Shown here one piece after another: positions 1 to 8,985 of a DNA stretch of 64,000 nucleotides. The notes below the pieces were generated by a model, which ran no database searches, was not told the origin of the DNA, and saw only the letters and a program-made list of their open reading frames with translations. The stretch's first letter is position 1; each line of letters begins with the position of its first letter. The stretch is from the NCBI GenBank assembly GCA_016196825.1, contig JACPWY010000030.1, positions 29,870-93,869 of the forward strand. Reading direction: 5' to 3'. The position numbers were made by a program, and so were the translations under genes. This DNA is from Deltaproteobacteria bacterium (GTDB lineage Bacteria; Bdellovibrionota; FAC87; UBA2466).

Positions 1-694
1 GGCGATCCACTTCGTAACGAGGCATTTCCACGCTCAAGAGCGCACCATCGCTAGCGCGGAGTATGAGGCTGACTGGCGACTTGAATTGGTTGAGCGCCGG
101 CACCACAACCGAGTGCTCACCCCGCCCTTGGCCGGGTAATTCAAAGACAACTTCTGAAAAGGGTGTGTGGTCCTGGCGCAACTGAAAGCCGTTCGGCATT
201 CGGTTCACCATTTCATCATAAAGCGCCTGCCCGCTCGCATCGATGGGGGCGATATCAATGGGGCGATAATTCCAGTTCGATCCTGTTACGTTCCCGTCAT
301 TGTCGAGCGTCACTTCAATCCTCATCCCCACGATGGGCAGCTGCCCCTGGTAAACATCGTATGAAACCGTCGCTCCGATTGGGCTCTGGCTCACCACGCC
401 CTTGAGTTGGTGTTCCGCGCGCAGCGTGCGTTCCTCGGCGTTGGCCTTCACAAACTGGTCGGCCCGGGCCAGAATTCTTGTTCGGTCGAAACTAGGCACC
501 GCGGAAACCCCGATGCCCGCCATCAGGAAGGAACCGGTCTGCTGGCGCGGCTTCGGAAGGTCAACCGATTGCTGAGGCACCGGCAAAATGGGGCGCGCAA
601 CGCTCGGCGCTGCTGTCTCAGCTGGGACGAAATACAGCCACGTCATCACCAGAAACAACAGAAACAAGAAAAGCGCCTGAGCCCGACGAATCAT
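1..694 (-). CDS. Secreted protein with FTP-like propeptide domain (partial, C-terminus outside window)
   Basis: The frame is open from an ATG at 694 to the left window edge (about 231 residues visible). An N-terminal hydrophobic stretch (MIRRAQALFLFLLFLVMTWL) is a signal peptide or anchor. Residues about 75-150 resemble the fungalysin/thermolysin propeptide (FTP) domain, with the pattern YQGQLPIVGMRIEVTLDNDG. Such domains precede M4/M36 zinc peptidases and inhibit them until secretion; the catalytic part would lie beyond the edge, so the enzyme call is inference. The start overlaps the stop of the upstream lipoprotein peptidase gene (ATGA), so the two are probably co-transcribed and translationally coupled. 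Confidence 0.6.
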   Translation of the reverse strand, partial: MIRRAQALFLFLLFLVMTWLYFVPAETAAPSVARPILPVPQQSVDLPKPRQQTGSFLMAGIGVSAVPSFDRTRILARADQFVKANAEERTLRAEHQLKGVVSQSPIGATVSYDVYQGQLPIVGMRIEVTLDNDGNVTGSNWNYRPIDIAPIDASGQALYDEMVNRMPNGFQLRQDHTPFSEVVFELPGQGRGEHSVVVPALNQFKSPVSLILRASDGALLSVEMPRYEVDR

Positions 695-2178
695 AGTGCC
701 CCCTCATAGATGCCGTCGTTGCCGTTTTCCGTGACGACTCGTAGACGAAACAAAGCTCCACCCGTCGCCGAAACTGTCGCCGTGATTGCACTCGCACTCT
801 GCGAAGAGACTGTGACCGTGGCGCCTGCGGGCATATCGCCAAAGCCCTGAACTGAGATTACGGGAACGATTCTGGCGTCCACCTGCTCAAGAATCACCCG
901 AACGTTGCGGGCCACGTTGCCGTTGGGATTGGAAACCTGAAGATTGAAATTAACGCTTCCTCCGCGAGCAACTTCGGCCCGCCCGATCACAGAGAGCGGC
1001 TGCCTCAACCGCGAGGGATTCGGATCAAATCCGCCGACGGCAAAGGCCGCTTCGATGGTGCGTGAGTGGACTCCACCCAGTTTTTGGTCCGCGCTGAGAA
1101 GTGCGCTGCGAAAGGCAGTGAACGAAGCATCCTGAGGAAGGAGCGAAATGGCCGAGTAAATCAGGCGGTCCGCGTCTATCGGACCTCTGTACGAATCCTG
1201 CAAAACAAACTGCGATCGAATTCGCCACAACACGCGCGTGCACCACTCAGCGACTGCATACCGCTCGGGCAGCGAGCGATTGTCATTGGTGGAGACCTCT
1301 GCAAACTGCATCACAGGTCCAGTGTCCTGCGCCGATCGAAGAGGTTGACCGGGTTGGAATTCAGAAAAATTGCGCGCAATCCAACGGCCAATGTATGGAT
1401 GGCCCGACAGTGTCTCGGCGCCATAGTCGGCCAGGCATTCATGGAGCGCGGCTCCTTCCGTATAGTTAGCCCCGCGATCCCCCGCAAAATCGATGCCCCG
1501 CTCGGCACTCACGCTTTCATTCACGAAGTGGCCAAACTCATGGAAGAACATGTCGCGATCTTTGGAAACCTTGTAGCTCGTGTCTCCGTAGAAGCTCATC
1601 GTGTGAGAAGAAGAGGGATCGAACTTGTGGTGATCGTAGAATGCGTTCACGTCCGCACTGGTGCCGGATTCGCTCGGCGCGAGGACAAAAACGTAGAGCG
1701 GACGATTCTTGTTGAGCGAAAAGCCGAGTGCCTCGATGTAGGTCTGGATCAGAGAGAGACTGTAGTAGCCAAGCGACTCGGAATAGTGGTCGGTGTCAGC
1801 CGAGTAGGTAAAATTGCCCGAAGCATCGGGGGCGGCTAGGGAAGAAAGCGCGTCGTTGATTGAATGGATGCGCATCTTGATAAATTCACTCTCCAGCCGA
1901 GAGGGAATGAGTAAATTGGGAAGGGTCGAAACAACAGAGAGCGAGCTCACGCGGGGATCGGTGATGGCGATGTAGGGATCGGAAGCAGCGTCGATGGGAT
2001 TGGGAAGAACAAGCTGGGACTTTGGACCCGACAGGGCGAAGAGGCCGCGTCGAATGGAATTGAGCTGATCGTAGTTGGGAAGATTAACCGTGCCCTGAAA
2101 AAGATTACGTGAGCAGGCAGGGAGCGCCGAGACGGTTATCAAAAGAATCGCAAATCTGAGTTGTCTCAAGCCATCCAT
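691..2178 (-). CDS. Lipoprotein zinc metallopeptidase (HExxH) with C-terminal Ig/CARDB-like domain
   Basis: 495 aa. A type II signal peptide ends in the lipobox LPAC (Cys22), predicting a lipid-anchored envelope protein. HEFGH at 213-217 is a classic zinc-binding motif, and Glu247 in HECLADYGAE is placed like the third ligand of gluzincins. About 30 residues separate the motifs, as expected. The last about 110 residues (from IGRAEVARGGSVNFNLQV) look like a CARDB-type beta-sandwich ending in a repeated ATVTVSSQSAS-like strand. It overlaps the FTP-domain gene downstream by 4 bp. The substrate is unknown. The peptidase class rests on motifs only. Confidence 0.7.
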   Translation of the reverse strand: MDGLRQLRFAILLITVSALPACSRNLFQGTVNLPNYDQLNSIRRGLFALSGPKSQLVLPNPIDAASDPYIAITDPRVSSLSVVSTLPNLLIPSRLESEFIKMRIHSINDALSSLAAPDASGNFTYSADTDHYSESLGYYSLSLIQTYIEALGFSLNKNRPLYVFVLAPSESGTSADVNAFYDHHKFDPSSSHTMSFYGDTSYKVSKDRDMFFHEFGHFVNESVSAERGIDFAGDRGANYTEGAALHECLADYGAETLSGHPYIGRWIARNFSEFQPGQPLRSAQDTGPVMQFAEVSTNDNRSLPERYAVAEWCTRVLWRIRSQFVLQDSYRGPIDADRLIYSAISLLPQDASFTAFRSALLSADQKLGGVHSRTIEAAFAVGGFDPNPSRLRQPLSVIGRAEVARGGSVNFNLQVSNPNGNVARNVRVILEQVDARIVPVISVQGFGDMPAGATVTVSSQSASAITATVSATGGALFRLRVVTENGNDGIYEGAL

Positions 2179-2510
2179 TCTGTTGCCGTACCTAAGCTGA
2201 AAAACTGTGAACTCTATCCATTAGGAACTGCAAAGGGGATGCCGGGGGAGGCATGCGTAAAATGGGGTGGTTTACGCACGAAATGTGTACAGGCCGTATA
2301 CAGCTCGTAAGAGGGTGGGCACTAGAAAAATCGGCTCTCCATTCCAGAACTCAGGGACATCACCGACAGATTTAGCGTATGCGTTGGGAATTATTGGGCA
2401 AGTGGTTGATTACTCATCGCATCGTACGCCAAGGGCAGGCCGCGTCTCCATTGAGATTGCCCCCCAACGCAATTAGACTCCGCTTGGTCGTGCAGCTCTA
2501 TCTGGGTCAT
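2179..2510. other. Intergenic region, no supported gene
   Basis: About 330 bp between the divergent-facing lipoprotein start and the HNH gene stop. Short open frames here have no recognisable protein character. A loose GTGTAC...GTATAC pair lies near 2285-2302 but no promoter or gene is arranged around it. Confidence 0.5.
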
Positions 2511-3386
2511 CTACTGGGTTCTAAAGCCCGACCATCCTGCCCATGGCTTTTGCCCCTTCCCCCAATCAACCCTGTGGGTAATTTGCGGGGCCTTTTCCCA
2601 CCGAGGAAAATCTAGCTGTGCTTTGGCCAAATTGTGAGCTCGACACAAGAGCCTGAGGTTTTCCAGATCGCGACTGCTCCCGCCCAATGCGTACGGGCGA
2701 ACGTGATCGATCTGGAGATGTGCGGTTTGGTTGCACCGAACGCCGTTTTGACCGACATACTTGCACTGATAACCATCACGATCTCTTACCTCTCTCACCG
2801 TCCGCGCTTGCACACGATGGGTGTGACGTGGCGTGACGGTGTTTCGGGTTTTCTTCTGTCTCACGAAGCCCTTAAGGACTTTCTTCAAGAGAGCGGCTCC
2901 ATCCTTTTCCGACGCGAGTTTCTTTGCCTGTTCGAGAAGTTCTTTGAGCTCTTCGTCTAAGACGATTTTCAGGATCTCTTTCTTTTGGATCTTTTCAGGA
3001 AACTCCTTCGCCAAAATGTCCACTACCTCCCGGGAAGATTTGTTGATGACCTTGTGGAGAAGGTCTGGGGCGTTTGTTTTCTCAAGAACGGGAGAAAGAA
3101 GGGTAAGTGAGGTCAAAGACAGAGTCCCGTTCTCAAGAAGAGGCTTCACCTCGACTACCTTTTGAATCAGCCGACAGGCCTGAATGCGCCGATGAGTTTC
3201 GCCCTCGGAGTAGCCAAGATAACGAATGCAAAAATCATAGACGCTAGCATAGCCTTCCTTGAGCCAGAGCCGACGACGATCCACCTCAACCAGGTAATCG
3301 AGCACTCGGCTGGTCTGGATCTTTTCCTTGAGCGCTGCAGCTTTGGTTTCCACCAAGAGAGTTTCATTGCAAAGTTTTTCAAACAT
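2511..3386 (-). CDS. HNH endonuclease family protein
   Basis: 291 aa from the ATG at 3386, chosen because GGGAGG lies four bases upstream; an ATG at 3434 in the same frame lacks so good a site. The N-terminal 190 residues are helical and contain the GYxSxYDFCIRYLGYSEGE block typical of the HNH proteins that occur in many copies in Bdellovibrio-like genomes. The C-terminal HNH/zinc domain reads CKYVGQNGVRC...LQIDHVRPYALGG...LRLLCRAHN, with the His and Asn needed for metal-dependent nicking. Function in the cell is unknown; such proteins are often linked to mobile DNA but nothing mobile is visible beside it. Confidence 0.75.
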   Translation of the reverse strand: MFEKLCNETLLVETKAAALKEKIQTSRVLDYLVEVDRRRLWLKEGYASVYDFCIRYLGYSEGETHRRIQACRLIQKVVEVKPLLENGTLSLTSLTLLSPVLEKTNAPDLLHKVINKSSREVVDILAKEFPEKIQKKEILKIVLDEELKELLEQAKKLASEKDGAALLKKVLKGFVRQKKTRNTVTPRHTHRVQARTVREVRDRDGYQCKYVGQNGVRCNQTAHLQIDHVRPYALGGSSRDLENLRLLCRAHNLAKAQLDFPRWEKAPQITHRVDWGKGQKPWAGWSGFRTQ

Positions 3387-3888
3387 GGAGCCTCCCATTT
3401 GAGATGACTCTACCCCGGGTTTTTGAGAGCGCATTCCTCATCGGAAAAAACCTAATGAAATCGCAAGATGGCGCCAGAAAATTGATAGCTTTTTCAAAAA
3501 GAGAAAATTTCACTTCAAAAAACGATCTGATTACAATTACTTACCGTCGATAGATCTGAACCACATCAGGATTACGTCAATCACAAAAAATAAAAATACT
3601 TTGGCCCCCTGGACCGGATCGGACTCTCGCCAACCAAAACATGGAGTGGCTCCTCTCCACCGCGACAGCAAGAAGCGTCGCTTAAGGCACCCACCCCACC
3701 TCCACTCCCGAAGCCCGCCGACGCTCGCATTTCCACGAAACCAGTTCTCCGGCAACCACCTCAGCCTCCGGCGCCGTCCGCGTTGGTATGTGGGGGAACT
3801 ATTTATCTCGAAATTCGCGAAAACAGAGCGACCTGCCCATTCCCCCTGGCGTCTAGGCATCCATCGCAGATCTCGCTATCATCATCAA
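3387..3888. other. Intergenic region with AT-rich segment
   Basis: About 500 bp between divergent HNH and TylF-like genes. Bases 3430-3600 are clearly AT-richer than the flanks and probably hold the HNH promoter on the minus strand. Open frames across 3537-3888 do not resemble proteins, and the frame of the downstream gene extends upstream only as low-complexity Arg/Pro-rich sequence. Confidence 0.45.
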
Positions 3889-4707
3889 ATGCCCGACCAT
3901 TCAAGCGACCTTTACATTGATCTTCTCAAGAAGAGTCTGACCAATTGGCTTTATGCCGACACAGAGTGGCATCCTATCGGCCGCGAGGGATCGTTGCGTC
4001 GGAGATTTTCACAGGGGCTGTCATGGCTCCTCCGTCGGCCCGTACAGGTGCTGCAGAAGCGTCCGTACAATCCCGAGGAACGAAAGAACGGACTCGATTG
4101 GCCGCCCTATGCTCACACCATGGTCGGCCTCTCGCGGCTGGACCAACTGCAGACCTGTATCGACACTGTGCTCCGGGAAAATATCCCCGGCGATTTCATC
4201 GAAACCGGCGTTTGGCGCGGAGGCACCGTGATCTTCATGCGTGCGGTGCTCAAGGCCCGTGGCGTGTCCGACAGAAAGATCTGGGCCGCTGACTCCTTCG
4301 CCGGTCTGCCCCCCCCAAGCGGAAAATACGAGGCCGATCAGGGCGACCAACACTTTACGTTTTCAGAGTTGGCCGTTTCCCTGGAAGAGGTGAAAAACAA
4401 TTTTCGCAAGTACGGCCTCCTCGATGAGCAGATCGTTTTTCTCAAAGGTTGGTTCAGCGAGACGCTCCCGACGGCGCCCATTCAAAACCTTGCTATCGCG
4501 CGTTTGGATGGCGACATGTACGAGTCAACAATCGACGCGCTCAATGCGCTTTACGAGAAGGTTTCACCTGGTGGTTTTCTCATCGTTGATGACTACGCCA
4601 TTCCGGGCTGCCGCAAAGCGATTCATGATTACCGTAACACCCACGGCATCATCGAGACCATCGTCCCAATTGATGGCAGTGCGGTCTATTGGCGCAAGAA
4701 GCTCTAG
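3889..4707 (+). CDS. TylF/MycF-family O-methyltransferase
   Basis: 272 aa from ATG 3889 (MPDHSSDLYIDLLKKSLTNW). The upstream in-frame extension lacks protein character and was left out. The core matches macrocin-O-methyltransferase (TylF) proteins: PGDFIETGVWRGGTVIFM is the SAM-binding loop, WAADSFAGLPPP and the acidic LDGDMYESTIDAL...PGGFLIVDDYAIPGC block carry the metal-binding aspartates of this Mg-dependent family. Members methylate sugar hydroxyls in antibiotics or in surface polysaccharides; with no biosynthetic cluster nearby a role in modifying a cell-surface sugar is the more likely guess. Confidence 0.8.
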   Translation: MPDHSSDLYIDLLKKSLTNWLYADTEWHPIGREGSLRRRFSQGLSWLLRRPVQVLQKRPYNPEERKNGLDWPPYAHTMVGLSRLDQLQTCIDTVLRENIPGDFIETGVWRGGTVIFMRAVLKARGVSDRKIWAADSFAGLPPPSGKYEADQGDQHFTFSELAVSLEEVKNNFRKYGLLDEQIVFLKGWFSETLPTAPIQNLAIARLDGDMYESTIDALNALYEKVSPGGFLIVDDYAIPGCRKAIHDYRNTHGIIETIVPIDGSAVYWRKKL

Positions 4708-4756
4708 ACTCCGGCCGGGACACGGCCTCGCGACCAAGCCAACTCCGAGATCTGCT

Positions 4757-5458
4757 CTAGCCCCGCGGGGTTCGAAAAAGTGTCCACGCTGAGATCTGTT
4801 GAACGCCTGCCGACCGGAGCACCCGCGCACATTCCTGAAGAGTCGACCCGCTCGTCACAACGTCATCCACCAACAATACAGACTCGGGGATTCTCCCCCT
4901 GCCCAGCCGAAAGGCCGAGCGCAGATTCTCCACACGCCCCGCTGCAGTCGATCGGCTCTGAGGTTTGGTCCACCGGACCTTTTTCAGGAGGTCGGGACGA
5001 TGAGCCAAGCTATGACGATGAGCGAGGCGCTTAGCCAAAACTTCGCTCTGGTTGAAGGTTCTCTTCATAAGACGCGTCCAGTGCAGCGGCACCGGCACAA
5101 CCGCCACACTCCCCACCAACCCAATTTTCGGATCGATACCCAGACAATCGTCATAAAGTTTCAGCCACCCAGGTTCCCCCGAGAGCTTCACCCGGTGCAG
5201 AATCGCCAGCGCCGTGCGATTCAGCCAAAACACGGACTGAATGTTCAGATCGAACGCAAACCCGGCTCCCGCACACGATAAACAACACCCCGACACCGAC
5301 CCATTCTCCCGACCGCAATTCTCACAATGCCCGGCAAATGGGATGTAGATATCACAGGCTTCACAGATCCCACGCCTGCAAAACACTCCGCACACCAGGC
5401 ATTGCGGAGAGACAAGTTCGATCAGGCACTGATCGAAGAATTGGGCGAGAAACGGCAT
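4757..5458 (-). CDS. comF: ComF family protein (phosphoribosyltransferase-like)
   Basis: 233 aa. The N-terminus has paired cysteines (CLVC, CRRGICEAC, CENCGRE, CCLSC) forming the double zinc-binding region of ComF, and the C-terminal half has the PRPP-binding loop VLLVDDVVTSGSTL. ComF proteins act with natural-transformation DNA uptake. ATG 5458 is preferred to GTG 5470 because GGGAG lies just upstream. The start overlaps the end of the comM-like gene by 37 bp, so the two competence-related genes appear to form one operon. No other com genes are in the window. Confidence 0.85.
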   Translation of the reverse strand: MPFLAQFFDQCLIELVSPQCLVCGVFCRRGICEACDIYIPFAGHCENCGRENGSVSGCCLSCAGAGFAFDLNIQSVFWLNRTALAILHRVKLSGEPGWLKLYDDCLGIDPKIGLVGSVAVVPVPLHWTRLMKRTFNQSEVLAKRLAHRHSLAHRPDLLKKVRWTKPQSRSTAAGRVENLRSAFRLGRGRIPESVLLVDDVVTSGSTLQECARVLRSAGVQQISAWTLFRTPRG

Positions 5459-6972
5459 CGGTACTCCCACGCCTGGTAAATGTGATCTCGAGTGACCGAT
5501 TCACGGTCATCCAGATCTGCGATCGTCCTCCCGACCCTCATCAGCTTGTGGAGCGCTCGCAAACTCACCGGCTCCTTTTCGATGGAACGAATCCACTCCT
5601 CGGCCTCCGATGGAATCTTGAGTTCCCTCCAAAGAGCTCCCCACCGCACATCACCATTGCGATCGATCTCGGGGTGCTCCCGATAGCGGACCCGCTGCCT
5701 CTCAACCGCTGACTGGATGACCTCTCCGTCCTCCGTCCCAGGCGGCTCGCCGCTCGCCGGTCCGGGGTCCAGCACCACCATCAAGTCCATCCGATCAAGG
5801 ATTGGCCCAGAAATCCTACGTGCATAACTGCTCCGTTTTTCAAAGCTACACCGACAGCGCAAACCATCGAGCGCGTAGCCGCAGGGGCAGGGATTCATGG
5901 CGGCAATCAAAGTAAACCGAGCGGGCAACGTCAGCCAGCGCCCCACCCGATGCAAATGAATCTCACCCGCCTCAAGCGGTTCGCGCAGCCCTTCGATCGC
6001 ATCTCGTCGAAATTCGGGAAACTCGTCGAGAAATAGAATTCCCCGATGTGCCAAAGTCACCTCACCCGCCGCCAAATCGCCAGTGCCTCCACCCAGAAAT
6101 GCGCCAGCCGAAATGCTATGGTGGGGAGTGCGGAACGGCCTCTTAAAGGAGAAGGCTCCCTGCGAAAACTCGTTGCAGCGAAGAGTTTCGACCAGCTCGC
6201 TCCGAGTGAGCGGTGGTTGAATCTCATCGGCCGCAAAGGCCAGGAGCGATTTCCCAACACCTGGAGGGCCTACGAAAAGCAAGTGGTGCCGCCCGGCCAC
6301 CGCGATTTGAATGGCCCGCTTAGCCCGCATCTGGCCAAGCACGCCTCGAAAAGGCTGGGTCACAGGCACGTGCCCCTCCTCTGAATAGGGGACCACCCGC
6401 CGCAAAGCCTCTCCCCCCTTCAGCTCCGCAATGACATCGGAAAGATGGCCCGCGAGACCAATTCGGTCCGATCCAATGAGCGAAGCCTCTGCGTCATTTT
6501 CTTTCGAGACAATAATCCTCTTCACTTCAGGCGATCGCCCCAGCGATTCCAAAAGGGGAACAACTCCGGGCGCCCCGCGAATCCGCCCTTCCAATGTGAG
6601 CTCACCCAATACGGCACACCCCTCCAGTGCGCGCCACGAAATCTGGCCCTCAACGGCAAGAACCGCCAATGCAATCGCAAGATCAAAATGGCTCCCCTGT
6701 TTTTTCTCATTGGCCGGACACAGGTGCACCACCACCCGCCCCGAAGGCAGATCCGCGAAGCCCAAGTTGGCAAGGCAGCCCAAAACACGCTCCCGACTCT
6801 CTTTGATGATGTCCCCCGCAAGCCCCGTGATGACGAGCGACGGGAGCGAGCGCAACTTCACCGCCTCCACGTCCGCCACCATCCCTTCAATTCCTCGTCG
6901 AAAAGCGGTCTTAATCGAAGCCATGTTCATTTGGATGAGCAAACGCTGTGCCATTGTGACCACGCAGGCCAT
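5422..6972 (-). CDS. comM: YifB/ComM family Mg-chelatase-like AAA ATPase
   Basis: 516 aa, the normal length for the family. Order: N-terminal ChlI domain (about 20-140, with LPSLVITGLAGDIIKESRERV), AAA core with Walker A GPPGVGKS near 240, Walker B-like GILFLDEFPEF, and the C-terminal Mg_chelatase_C region with the cysteine cluster CPCGY...CRC. ComM is a hexameric helicase that drives branch migration of donor DNA during natural transformation. AAGGAT about seven bases before ATG 6972 supports the start. The adjacent comF overlaps its 3' end. The neighbour at 7003 is divergent with a 30-bp gap, so both promoters must overlap. Confidence 0.9.
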   Translation of the reverse strand: MACVVTMAQRLLIQMNMASIKTAFRRGIEGMVADVEAVKLRSLPSLVITGLAGDIIKESRERVLGCLANLGFADLPSGRVVVHLCPANEKKQGSHFDLAIALAVLAVEGQISWRALEGCAVLGELTLEGRIRGAPGVVPLLESLGRSPEVKRIIVSKENDAEASLIGSDRIGLAGHLSDVIAELKGGEALRRVVPYSEEGHVPVTQPFRGVLGQMRAKRAIQIAVAGRHHLLFVGPPGVGKSLLAFAADEIQPPLTRSELVETLRCNEFSQGAFSFKRPFRTPHHSISAGAFLGGGTGDLAAGEVTLAHRGILFLDEFPEFRRDAIEGLREPLEAGEIHLHRVGRWLTLPARFTLIAAMNPCPCGYALDGLRCRCSFEKRSSYARRISGPILDRMDLMVVLDPGPASGEPPGTEDGEVIQSAVERQRVRYREHPEIDRNGDVRWGALWRELKIPSEAEEWIRSIEKEPVSLRALHKLMRVGRTIADLDDRESVTRDHIYQAWEYRCRFSPNSSISA

Positions 6973-7002
6973 GAGGTATCCTTAATTCATTAGGAGGCCG
7001 AA

Positions 7003-7641
7003 ATGCGCACCGTGAGACTTCTTTGTGTAGTCACCGTTGTCTTTCTGACTGCCCCCCTGAACGCTTTGGACATCGCCGCCGTCGGAGTAGGAAGCCTCGC
7101 AATGCCGTCCTATTCGGCGGGCTCCACCAACCTCACCACCATTCCCAAGATCGGCCTCTTTGGATTCGGCGCCATCGCCGGTGTCTACTCACTCTTTCCC
7201 GGCTTCACGATCGAAACGGGCATTCTCACGGCACCTCACAAGTTTTCTATCGATGGAGGAACCAACCTCTCATTCATCGTCACCGATACGCTGGCCCTGA
7301 ACTTCATCGAGGTCCCCATCCTCATTCGCTTCGACCTTCTGCCGATCATCAGCTTCGGCGTCGGTGGTTACCTCGGATTCGCGAATGGAACCATCACGCG
7401 ATCTTCGTCGGTTCCCAACACCGCTGACAAAACCGAAACCTTCGAAGACAATAATCTCAATAAGACGGATTTCGGCCTGATGGCGTCGGCCTCCGTCGGC
7501 ATGCCAATTCTCCCCATGGTGAAACTGCTTGTGGACCTGCGCTATCTCCACGGCCTCGTGAACCTCTCCAAACTCACAGATGGCTCCAACGCCCGGATTC
7601 GGGACCTCCAGGTATTCGCTGGCATCAAAGTGTCGCTCTAA
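7003..7641 (+). CDS. Outer-membrane beta-barrel protein (porin/OMP_b-brl family)
   Basis: 212 aa. The signal peptide is MRTVRLLCVVTVVFLTAPLNA followed by alternating amphipathic strands rich in Gly and aromatic residues (IGLFGFGAIAGVYSLFPGF, ISFGVGGYLGFANG), and the end AGIKVSL resembles a barrel-terminal strand, though without the usual terminal Phe. Length suits an eight-stranded barrel. TTAGGAGG eight bases before the ATG is a strong ribosome site. Substrate or binding partner cannot be told. Confidence 0.65.
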   Translation: MRTVRLLCVVTVVFLTAPLNALDIAAVGVGSLAMPSYSAGSTNLTTIPKIGLFGFGAIAGVYSLFPGFTIETGILTAPHKFSIDGGTNLSFIVTDTLALNFIEVPILIRFDLLPIISFGVGGYLGFANGTITRSSSVPNTADKTETFEDNNLNKTDFGLMASASVGMPILPMVKLLVDLRYLHGLVNLSKLTDGSNARIRDLQVFAGIKVSL

Positions 7642-7808
7642 GGGTCGCTTTAGCACTGCGCAGCAGAGAAGAATCTCAACTTAGCTAACAAGCATAATTT
7701 CTTCACTTTTCCGGCATATTCTGGATCATGCGCGGCCCTTGTGGCTCGATGCACAGCAACTTTAGTTCGACTTTTTCCGATAAGTCCGTGGAACGTGAGG
7801 AGACGAAA

Positions 7809-8984
7809 ATGAGAAAAGTTCAGGTTGGTATTTTGGCGTTTTTGGGATTGGCCCTAACCTTTGCCGGTTGCCAGGTGTCTTCCGAATCAACGGGAGATGG
7901 CGTGTCTGATCTCGGTTCGCTCCCCAAAGCGACAAGCCCCGTGGGCGCGGCCTCGGCCACAAATCTCCGCTCACGGTCACAGCTCATGTCGGCCAGCACC
8001 GGGGTGAAGGTCAGGAGCGCTCACAGCACCACCTGGACCGGCAAAAGCCGTGCGATGTGCGAGTCGTCGCGCCTCGTGCGCGACGCCTACCTGCACGCTT
8101 CAACCCCGGACGCCATGCTCTGCGTGATCGGGGCGCTAGCCGACAACGGTCAGTTCAGCACCACTGTCACTGATGGCAATAACAAACAGTTTCACTTCGG
8201 CGGTGACCTCGGCGAGATTCGTCTCCGTCTCAACGCTACGAAGAGCAGCGGTAACATCGCTAACTTCAACCTCTACATTTGCAAATCCGACGGCACGAAC
8301 TACAGCCAGGTTGGGTATGTCGGCCACGATCTCACGAGCAATAAGGCCGTCGCGATGACGTCGGTCTTCAACGCCACGGTCGGCTCGAACACAGTGGGCG
8401 CACGATCCAGCATTTCCGGCGCCGTGAGTAAAGCAGGCGCCTGGACGAGCAAGACCATTCAATCGATCACGAGCACCACCCTCTCGTCCGGCACCTTCGA
8501 TTCGAAATCAACAATCACCCAATCGAGCGACAAGCTCGAGATCGACTCGTTCCAGAAGGGAACCTATTCTTCAACCGCCTTCACCAACCGAGTGCACGCC
8601 ATCATGGAGCTGCTCGGAGGAGACACGCTCATCAATTTCGCGGTTGGAGATGGCAGCGCCCGTTATGTGCTCTCAGGTTTGGCCAGTCTCGACAACACCA
8701 CCAGCTGGACTGGCGATGATAAAGCCCCGTTGGGCACGGCCTCCAATGGCACCTACTACAGCAGTGTAGCCGGCACCACCCCGAAGGCCACCGAAACGGT
8801 GTCGACCGCATTCTCCGAGGCCGAAACCTGGGATTGCGCAGCGGGCACGGGTGGCTCCTTCTCGGAAATCGCCATCACGACGAGTCTCTCCACAGGCCTC
8901 ATCGAAGACTTCGCGGCGTGCGTGACCAACTTCCCGGATCCCGTCGACACCTTCGTTGACTGCGCCGGCACCCTCGACAATTAG
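7809..8984 (+). CDS. Putative lipoprotein of unknown function
   Basis: 391 aa from ATG 7809, supported by GAGGAG seven bases upstream; the frame stays open 27 codons further but without signal features. A type II signal ends at LTFAGC (Cys20). The mature protein is rich in Ser and Thr, with few charged blocks and four or more cysteines (MCESSR, MLCVIG, WDCAAG, ACVTNF, DCAGT), suggesting disulfides and an extracytoplasmic location. No known domain is recognised. It lies alone between the beta-barrel gene and the convergent acyltransferase. Confidence 0.6.
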   Translation: MRKVQVGILAFLGLALTFAGCQVSSESTGDGVSDLGSLPKATSPVGAASATNLRSRSQLMSASTGVKVRSAHSTTWTGKSRAMCESSRLVRDAYLHASTPDAMLCVIGALADNGQFSTTVTDGNNKQFHFGGDLGEIRLRLNATKSSGNIANFNLYICKSDGTNYSQVGYVGHDLTSNKAVAMTSVFNATVGSNTVGARSSISGAVSKAGAWTSKTIQSITSTTLSSGTFDSKSTITQSSDKLEIDSFQKGTYSSTAFTNRVHAIMELLGGDTLINFAVGDGSARYVLSGLASLDNTTSWTGDDKAPLGTASNGTYYSSVAGTTPKATETVSTAFSEAETWDCAAGTGGSFSEIAITTSLSTGLIEDFAACVTNFPDPVDTFVDCAGTLDN

Positions 8985-8985
8985 T

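Noticed and set aside
163..709. Three plus-strand frames near the left edge
   Set aside because: They are antisense shadows of the FTP-domain gene, with Arg/His/Pro-rich composition.
2267..2615. Short plus-strand frames between the lipoprotein and HNH genes
   Set aside because: No ribosome site, no domain, and the second overlaps the HNH gene in antisense.
3601..3888. Upstream extension of the TylF-like protein
   Set aside because: Composition is Arg/Pro/His-rich and noncoding; the family N-terminus fits ATG 3889.
7270..7656. Minus-strand frame of 128 aa across the beta-barrel gene
   Set aside because: Acidic shadow of the real plus-strand gene, which has signal peptide and strong ribosome site.
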